Origin: Muribaculaceae bacterium
GTDB taxonomy: Bacteria > Bacteroidota > Bacteroidia > Bacteroidales > Muribaculaceae
Direction of reading: 5' to 3'
Length of the DNA: 10,302 nt
Assembly: GCA_009775355.1 (NCBI GenBank)
Contig: VSPN01000058.1
Location: 1-10,302 of the forward strand
Every line of letters begins with the position of its first letter. The stretch's first letter is position 1. The translations under genes and the position numbers were made by a program. The notes under the pieces were generated by a model. The model made no database searches, was not told the origin of the DNA, and saw only the letters and a list, made by a program, of their open reading frames with translations. Of the stretch, positions 6,191 through 10,302 are shown one piece after another.

Positions 6191-6541
6191 ATGGCTAAAA
6201 AACTTGACTATGAATATTGCAAGGCAGCTCCGATGCTCGAATGGCTCGGCAACAAGTGGGCGTTGGTGGTTCTCGTGAAGATTTCCGAGAATGAACCGGT
6301 GCGCTTCAATGAGTTGTACCGCAACATCCCGTCGGTCTCGGAGAAAGTGCTTTCGCAGGTTCTCCGCCAACTGACCACCGACGGCATAATCCGTCGCGAA
6401 CTGTTCCCCGATGTTCCTCCCCGCACGGAATATTCGGTGACGGAGTTCGGCAGAACGCTTCTGCCTCATGTCGAGGCTCTGCTCAACTGGGGGCGCGAGA
6501 ATTTTGAACAGATAATGAAAAACCGACAAAATGTAAAATAA
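6191..6541 (+). CDS. HxlR-family winged-helix transcriptional regulator
   Basis: With the ATG at 6191 the protein has 116 residues, typical for the family. HxlR/MarR-like dimers bind DNA through a winged helix and in several members (YodB, HypR) sense quinones, aldehydes or oxidants through an N-terminal cysteine. C10 here (DYEYCKAAPM) is at the equivalent place. The signature runs as EWLGNKWALVVLVKI, then VRFNELYRNIPSVSEKVLSQ (recognition helix region), LRQLTTDGIIRRELFPDVPP and the wing/helix EYSVTEFGRTLLP. The frame is open upstream to a TTG at 6134, but the added residues lie in the leader and no regulator of this family needs them. The next gene (YciI-like) starts 3 nt after its stop, so it heads the rightward set and probably regulates it. 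The actual inducer cannot be read from the sequence. Confidence 0.93.
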   Translation: MAKKLDYEYCKAAPMLEWLGNKWALVVLVKISENEPVRFNELYRNIPSVSEKVLSQVLRQLTTDGIIRRELFPDVPPRTEYSVTEFGRTLLPHVEALLNWGRENFEQIMKNRQNVK

Positions 6542-6544
6542 ACT

Positions 6545-6841
6545 ATGTTTATCGCAATTCTGACATATAAGAAACCACTTGAAGAAGTCGACCGTTTCCT
6601 TCAAGCGCATCGTGACTATCTTGCCGAGCACTATGCCGCAGGCGATTTTATTGCCTCAGGACCGCAGACTCCACGCATTGGCGGTGTGATAATGATAAAG
6701 GCCGACAATCATGTGACTGTGGATTCTATCATCGCGCAGGACCCGTTCAATGTCAACGGTATCGCCGACTATCAGATTGTGGAGTTTACTCCGACAATGT
6801 TCTGCGACCCGACACTTTCCAATCTGTTTGTTCAACAATAA
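6545..6841 (+). CDS. YciI-family protein
   Basis: This 98-residue protein has the YCII-related ferredoxin-like fold pattern: an opening strand FIAILTYKKP, a helix with H22 (RFLQAHRDYLAEHYAAGDF), the S38-G39-P40 turn, the strand GGVIMIKA, and D66 in AQDPFNVNGIADYQIVEFTP. The His-Asp pair H22/D66 is conserved in the family and proposed as its active site. Some members dechlorinate or hydrolyse small aromatic compounds or act as helper domains, but the role of most is unknown. There is no signal peptide. It lies 3 nt behind the HxlR gene, a neighbourhood consistent with a small-molecule response. The lipoprotein gene begins 13 nt after its stop. Confidence 0.88.
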   Translation: MFIAILTYKKPLEEVDRFLQAHRDYLAEHYAAGDFIASGPQTPRIGGVIMIKADNHVTVDSIIAQDPFNVNGIADYQIVEFTPTMFCDPTLSNLFVQQ

Positions 6842-6854
6842 ACTCACCGACAAC

Positions 6855-7340
6855 ATGAAGATTCTGGAGTATACTTTCTATGCTCTTATTCTTGCAGGAC
6901 TTGCATCATGCGGAGCATCCTCTGACAAAAACGATAAAGAAACAATCATTGAACAGAGTTCCATAGCTGATGAAGAGGTTAGTGTTGAAAGCGCTGAAAG
7001 CATAAGCCTTATAAACACAGTATATGAGCAATTCGTATTTGCAATAGATTCCCAAAGTGATGAAAATCCTGAAAAATACTTTTCAGACAACGCACTTAAA
7101 AAGTTGCAGAAGGACTATGAGTTTGACTGCGATGAAGGCTCTTGTTATGCCTTTTATGCATTGAGAACCGAGATGCAGGATTCTAATCCCGATACAGATG
7201 GGGCTTCAAAAATATGCGACATTGAGCTTGACAGAGATGGTTGGTACATAGTATCGTATTCTGATATGGGATGGACGGGCAAAACCCGAATCAAAATCAT
7301 CGACGGTAAAGTCGATGACTATCAGCGCATAGAGCCATGA
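6855..7340 (+). CDS. small secreted lipoprotein of unknown function
   Basis: I do not recognise a family with certainty. The ATG at 6855 gives 161 residues beginning with a lipoprotein signal: KILEYTFYALILAGLASC, lipobox LASC with Cys19. An upstream in-frame ATG at 6750 lies inside the YciI gene and would bury the signal peptide, so I rejected it. After a polar linker rich in Glu, Asp and Ser, residues about 48-161 look like a small alpha+beta domain (SLINTVYEQFVFAID..., YFSDNALKKLQKDYEF, GWYIVSYSDMGWTGKTRIKI, IDGKVDDYQRIEP). This shape is reminiscent of NTF2-like or DUF3828-like lipoproteins. Two cysteines in the DCDEGSCY segment could form a disulfide. Its TGA overlaps the next ATG by 4 nt (ATGA), coupling it to the flavoprotein gene. 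Confidence 0.8.
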   Translation: MKILEYTFYALILAGLASCGASSDKNDKETIIEQSSIADEEVSVESAESISLINTVYEQFVFAIDSQSDENPEKYFSDNALKKLQKDYEFDCDEGSCYAFYALRTEMQDSNPDTDGASKICDIELDRDGWYIVSYSDMGWTGKTRIKIIDGKVDDYQRIEP

Positions 7341-7915
7341 AGGTAATCGGTATCAACGGAAGTGCCCGAAAAGACGGAAACACAGCCATTATTATCGGCA
7401 AGGTCTTTGAGGAACTCAATAAAGAGGGTGTTGAAACTGAGTTGATACAATTGGCTGATTATGAAATACTGCCGTGTCACGGATGTTTTGCCTGTAAAGG
7501 CAGAGGCAACTGTGTGTTTGCGAATGATGGATTTGCGGAGATATTCAGCCGGATATTGAGGGCTGACGGCATTATCCTCGGCTCACCGGTATATTCCGCA
7601 GATGTGTCAGCAAAGATGAAAGCCTTTCTGGAACGTGGTGGTGTTGTCGTAGCAACCAATCCGGGGCTTCTTCGCCATAAGGTTGGAGCCTCGGTTGCCG
7701 CAGTGCGTCGCGGTGGCGGCATGACTACCGTTGACACCATGAATCACTTTATGCTCAACAAAGAGATGATTGTCGTTGGCTCCACCTACTGGAATATGGT
7801 CTATGGAAAGAATATCAGAGATGTCCTCAATGATGAGGAAGGCATGGCAAATATGCGTAACCTTGGTGAGAATATGGCATGGACGATAACGACAATAATT
7901 TCCAATGCAAGATAA
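7337..7915 (+). CDS. NAD(P)H-dependent FMN reductase, iron-sulfur-flavoprotein type
   Basis: This 192-residue protein has a flavodoxin-like fold. The FMN phosphate loop is NGSARKDGNT at residues 7-16, followed by EILPCHGCFACKGRGNC with C47, C50, C53 and C59 (CX2CX2CX5C). This resembles the compact cysteine motif that binds a [4Fe-4S] cluster in archaeal iron-sulfur flavoprotein (Isf). The second FMN loop is GSPVYSADVSAKMKAFLER (about 82-100). Members reduce quinones, oxygen species or other small acceptors with FMN. It is cytoplasmic, with no signal. It overlaps the lipoprotein gene by 4 nt and the GrpB-like gene by 11 nt, so the three are translated together. Retention of all four cysteines argues for a bound cluster, but the electron donor and acceptor cannot be told from sequence. 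Confidence 0.9.
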   Translation: MKVIGINGSARKDGNTAIIIGKVFEELNKEGVETELIQLADYEILPCHGCFACKGRGNCVFANDGFAEIFSRILRADGIILGSPVYSADVSAKMKAFLERGGVVVATNPGLLRHKVGASVAAVRRGGGMTTVDTMNHFMLNKEMIVVGSTYWNMVYGKNIRDVLNDEEGMANMRNLGENMAWTITTIISNAR

Positions 7916-8456
7916 ACGGTTACAAGATCTGACATTAGCGGAACTATGGGAATTGTTTCCGATAGTTCTGACTGCGCATAATCCGCAATGGTCAGTTTGG
8001 GCAGAAGAAGAAGTGCGGTTGCTGTCATCACTTCTTGTAAAATATCACCCAATCATTAGCTATATCGGCAGTACTGCTATTCCTGACATTCAGGCCAAGC
8101 CGATAGTGGATATTCTTGTAGAGATTTCTCCTGACATTGAATGGCAGAGTTTAAAAGACATATTTGAACACAATGGCTATATCTGTATGTCGGAATCAGA
8201 AACCCGTATTAGTTTCAACAAAGGATATACACCTGCCGGATATGCCGACAGGGTGTTTCATGTTCACGTTCATAGGACTGGCGACAATGATGAAATCCTG
8301 TTCCGCGACTATCTGATCGCAAACCCGGAATCTGCCAAAGAGTATGAAACGTTGAAGCTGTCGCTATTACCAGAATACAGGAACAATCGCGATGGATACA
8401 CTGAAGACAAAACTGAGTTTGTTAAAAAGATAGTCGGACTTGCCAAAGCCAACTGA
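7905..8456 (+). CDS. GrpB-like (UPF0157) nucleotidyltransferase-fold protein
   Basis: This 183-residue protein carries the GrpB/UPF0157 signature IGSTAIPDIQAKPIVDILV at residues 54-72, equivalent to the GS...D-x-D/V core of the nucleotidyltransferase fold. It is followed by GYADRVFHVHVH at 112-123, FRDYL at 133-137 and a C-terminal helix ending in KKIVGLAK. Family members are often found in accessory or resistance-like clusters, and some are fused to CoaE kinases, but the substrate is mostly unknown. The helix preceding the core (WSVWAEEEVRLLSSLL) matches the typical N terminus. The gene starts inside the last codons of the flavoprotein gene (11-nt overlap), and its TGA shares one base with the ATG of the AraC-family regulator, so it is firmly inside the operon. 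Confidence 0.9.
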   Translation: MQDKRLQDLTLAELWELFPIVLTAHNPQWSVWAEEEVRLLSSLLVKYHPIISYIGSTAIPDIQAKPIVDILVEISPDIEWQSLKDIFEHNGYICMSESETRISFNKGYTPAGYADRVFHVHVHRTGDNDEILFRDYLIANPESAKEYETLKLSLLPEYRNNRDGYTEDKTEFVKKIVGLAKAN

Positions 8457-9238
8457 TGAGAATCTGTCAACCAAGAGAAGAATTGCGCCCATACGTGCGC
8501 TACTATTGGGTGCTGGAAAGCGATGAGCCTTTCAGCATCCTGACATTTCCTATCGGTTGTCCGCAGATAATCTTTCACAAGAAAACACCGCTTTATATAC
8601 CGGAACTTGACAAGAGCCAGTCGCAATTTACTATTAGCGGTCAAGTGAATTTTCCTGCGCATATCCAGTCTGACGGCGATTTGGAAATGATAGTGGCGGT
8701 TTTCTATCCGCATACCATCGGAATGTTTATCGACACTCCGCCATCAGCATTCTACAATCTTGAAATCTCCGGCTATGATATCGAGAATCGGCAACTGAAT
8801 GAAATTGCTCAGAGGATTTTTGACTGTGAGAATAACAAGGATTGTATTGATATACTGGAGGATTTTCTGACATCGAAGATCCGTCCGGTATTGAATATCA
8901 GCCGAGTGGGTTCGATAATCGGCACATTGCTCTCCGTTCCTTTAACATCTGTGAAGGCTCTTGCCGCCAGTGCCTGTCTCGGCAAGCGGCAATATGAAAG
9001 AGTGTTCCGCGAAACGGTCGGTATGAATCCTAAGGAATATGCCCGCATCGTGAAATTTCAAAAGGCACTGTGGCAGATGCAACGAGGAGAAAGCAACTAT
9101 GCCGGAATCGCTGCCGAATGCGGCTACTCCGACCAGTCACACTTTATAAGGAATTTCAAGGAACTGAGCGGTTATACTCCTGCGGCGCTTATAAAGCACT
9201 GCGCACCATACTCAGATCTGTTTACAGCTCCGGCATAA
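8456..9238 (+). CDS. AraC-family transcriptional regulator with DUF6597-like N terminus
   Basis: This 260-residue protein has an N-terminal sensor-like region (about 1-140). Its pattern LRPYVRYYWVLES, then FPIGCPQIIFH, fits the DUF6597 domain found in many AraC-like regulators of Bacteroidota. The C-terminal DNA-binding region (about 155-250) has two helix-turn-helix units: SVKALAASACLGKRQYERVFRE (about 165-186) and YAGIAAECGYSDQSHFIRNF (about 215-234), ending with SGYTPAAL, the usual AraC signature. The ligand is unknown. Its ATG overlaps the GrpB-like stop by one base, making it the sixth gene of the HxlR-led set. It could act on this operon, on the CAT-like gene after the 58-nt gap (9239-9296), or elsewhere. 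I see no terminator hairpin in that gap. Confidence 0.93.
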   Translation: MRICQPREELRPYVRYYWVLESDEPFSILTFPIGCPQIIFHKKTPLYIPELDKSQSQFTISGQVNFPAHIQSDGDLEMIVAVFYPHTIGMFIDTPPSAFYNLEISGYDIENRQLNEIAQRIFDCENNKDCIDILEDFLTSKIRPVLNISRVGSIIGTLLSVPLTSVKALAASACLGKRQYERVFRETVGMNPKEYARIVKFQKALWQMQRGESNYAGIAAECGYSDQSHFIRNFKELSGYTPAALIKHCAPYSDLFTAPA

Positions 9239-9265
9239 TGTCGCTTTTGTTCTATCGGGAGTGCT

Positions 9266-9283
9266 GTTATCCTAATAACTTCG
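9266..9283. promoter_or_regulatory. 14-bp dyad overlapping a near -7 box upstream of the CAT-like gene
   Basis: GTTAT and ATAAC (9266-9270 and 9275-9279) are perfectly inverted around CCTA. The right arm runs into TAACTTCG (9276-9283), one mismatch from TAnnTTTG, so a repressor bound to the dyad would cover the promoter. The only TTTG upstream (9246-9249) is 26 nt away, too far for a normal -33. This is a weak candidate. Confidence 0.28.
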
Positions 9284-9296
9284 CATCAAAAAAACT

Positions 9297-9914
9297 ATGA
9301 TGCAGGAAGTAAATCCGAAAGAAACCACAAGGGCATACGCCTTTGAAATGTGGATGAAGGCACCGATGCCGATGGTGACATTGATCAAGACTCTCGATAT
9401 AACTCGTTTACGGCATATCAGCCGAAAGCGAGGTCTGAAATTCAATATGTTGATGTGCTGGAGCATCGGCAAAGCCGCCTCTCAGATAAAAGAGTTCTAT
9501 ATGCTCCCGGTCGGAGACAAACTCATCAGATATGACACGATTACCGTCAATACTATTGTTGCCAACTCACAGGGTGAGGTCAGCTCATGCGATATCCCTT
9601 TCAGTGACGACCTCGCGTGCTTCAATAAGGATTATTTACGTCTGACACGTCAGGTCGCCGAAACCTGCGAGAATCACGATTTAACCAACAGCATGGTAAT
9701 CGGCACATCGGCATTAGCTCAATACGACATAGACGGAGTTGTCGGAATGTATAGCGGAGTGTTCAACAACCCCTTCATGATATGGGGTGCATACCGTCGC
9801 CGCTGGTTCAAGACAACCCTCACGGTATCATTCCAGTTCCATCACACCCAGATGGATGGTGCCCATGCAGCTCGCTTCCTCAACGTGCTTCAAAAGGAAA
9901 TCTCTACCGTTTAG
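9297..9914 (+). CDS. chloramphenicol-acetyltransferase-like (CatA-like) O-acetyltransferase
   Basis: This 205-residue protein is close to the 213-219 of classical CAT. The enzyme class transfers acetyl from acetyl-CoA to a hydroxyl group. The catalytic motif HHTQMDG is at 182-188, with H183 as the likely general base and D187 as its structural partner, matching HHxxxDG of CAT. S138 in GTSALAQYD corresponds to the Ser148 region. The N-terminal half has helix RLRHISRKRGLKFNMLMCW. The region before the motif (MYSGVFNNPFMIWGAYRRRW) differs from the resistance enzymes, so chloramphenicol need not be the substrate. Two ATGs are adjacent at 9297 and 9300. It follows the AraC-family gene by 58 nt, may have its own promoter, and its 3' end overlaps the convergent HxlR gene by 11 nt. 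Confidence 0.88.
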   Translation: MMQEVNPKETTRAYAFEMWMKAPMPMVTLIKTLDITRLRHISRKRGLKFNMLMCWSIGKAASQIKEFYMLPVGDKLIRYDTITVNTIVANSQGEVSSCDIPFSDDLACFNKDYLRLTRQVAETCENHDLTNSMVIGTSALAQYDIDGVVGMYSGVFNNPFMIWGAYRRRWFKTTLTVSFQFHHTQMDGAHAARFLNVLQKEISTV

Positions 9915-10266
9915 CTATTGCATCGAAGTTGTCGAGTGCCCATTCAATAAGATTGCCAAGTAACGGCATGAGGCTTTTGCCAAGCTCTGTCAGTGAATAC
10001 TCCACTTTGGGAGGAATCTCGGCATACAGCTTCCTTGAAATCAGACCATCGGCTTCAAGGCTTTTTAGAGTTTCTGTAAGGACTTTAGGTGATATATCGG
10101 GAATTGCCCTCCCGATTTCATTAAAGCGGGTTGCCTCGTTCTCAGCAAGGACACAGAGAACGAGCATAGTCCATTTGCCGGAAAACCGGCTTATGACGTT
10201 TCTGACAGGACACGATGCTATGCCTGTATATTTTTTCAAATTTTCTTTCAGTGGCAATGCGTTCAT
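9904..10266 (-). CDS. second HxlR-family transcriptional regulator
   Basis: Starting from the ATG at 10266 the protein has 120 residues; a TTG at 10272 would add two. The signature is stronger than in the other copy: C19-P20-V21 followed by RFSGKWTMLVLCVL, then RFNEIGRAIPDISPKVLTE (DNA-recognition helix), LKSLEADGLISRKLYAEIPP and EYSLTELGKSLMPLL. C19 is in the position of the redox- or electrophile-sensing cysteine in YodB/HypR-type members. It shares the block KxEYSLTELGxxLMP-style wing with the regulator at 6191-6541 but is clearly a different paralogue. It points toward the acetyltransferase and overlaps its 3' end by 11 nt on opposite strands. It may regulate that gene, itself or the whole cluster; the direction of the effect cannot be read from sequence. 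Confidence 0.93.
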   Translation of the reverse strand: MNALPLKENLKKYTGIASCPVRNVISRFSGKWTMLVLCVLAENEATRFNEIGRAIPDISPKVLTETLKSLEADGLISRKLYAEIPPKVEYSLTELGKSLMPLLGNLIEWALDNFDAIAKR

Positions 10267-10269
10267 AAT

Positions 10270-10292
10270 CAAAAATAGTTACCTAAAAGTTA
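10270..10292 (-). promoter_or_regulatory. TAACT direct repeat and -7-like boxes upstream of the second HxlR gene
   Basis: On the minus strand TAACTTTT (10285-10292, one mismatch from TAnnTTTG) would place the transcription start near 10278, about 12 nt before the ATG. TATTTTTG (10270-10277) matches the consensus exactly but is too close to the ATG at 10266 to serve it. TAACT occurs twice, 11 bp apart, one helical turn. That spacing suits a dimeric repressor, but chance is not excluded. Any -33 element would lie past the window edge. Confidence 0.3.
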
Positions 10293-10302
10293 GCGCCTTA
10301 CA

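Noticed and set aside
6750..6854. Longer start for the lipoprotein inside the YciI gene.
   Set aside because: It would place 35 residues before a clear lipoprotein signal peptide.
1..10302. Possible mobile element, prophage or CRISPR array.
   Set aside because: No transposase, integrase, cas gene, terminal repeats or spaced direct-repeat series was seen on either strand.

Overview
This window reads as a chromosomal segment of a gut-type Bacteroidota, order Bacteroidales. Muribaculaceae is my tentative guess; I could not run a taxonomic search. The signs are TAnnTTTG-type -7 promoter boxes instead of E. coli -10 boxes, a Bacteroidota-style HU protein (RNI in place of RNP on the DNA-binding arm), a subclass A2 class A beta-lactamase related to the PER/CfxA group, and very tight gene packing with 1-4 nt stop/start overlaps. 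I saw no rRNA, tRNA, CRISPR array, IS element or phage gene.

Left block, minus strand, 5046 down to 1. Seven genes read in one direction with junctions between a 4-nt overlap and a 5-nt gap: an HU protein, a small two-helix membrane protein, a very acidic 59-residue protein, a DUF3781-like protein, a complete RecD2 helicase, an exported DUF4893-like protein, and a lipoprotein that joins WG-repeat-like sequence to a class A beta-lactamase. The last gene runs off the left edge and lacks perhaps its final 25-30 residues. A -7 box upstream of HU (5086-5093) may drive the whole set. A Rho-independent terminator (about 5116-5143) separates it from the next gene upstream, a stand-alone radical SAM protein (5163-6056, minus).

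Centre. Between the radical SAM gene and the first rightward gene lies a 134-nt divergent region (6057-6190). It has two face-to-face -7 boxes only 5 bp apart, a perfect 15-bp dyad (AAGGGT-TTG-ACCCTT) and a six-codon reading frame.

Right block, plus strand, 6191-9914: an HxlR-family regulator, a YciI-like protein, a small lipoprotein, an iron-sulfur-flavoprotein-like NAD(P)H:FMN reductase, a GrpB/UPF0157 nucleotidyltransferase-fold protein, an AraC-family regulator and, after a 57-nt gap, a chloramphenicol-acetyltransferase-like protein. A second HxlR regulator (9904-10266) points back at this block and overlaps the acetyltransferase 3' end by 11 nt. Regulators thus bracket an accessory cluster of small redox and group-transfer proteins. 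This looks like an inducible response to reactive or toxic small molecules, but that role is inferred from family identity and layout only.

The most unusual items are the WG-repeat/beta-lactamase fusion and its placement at the end of an operon that begins with HU and includes RecD2.
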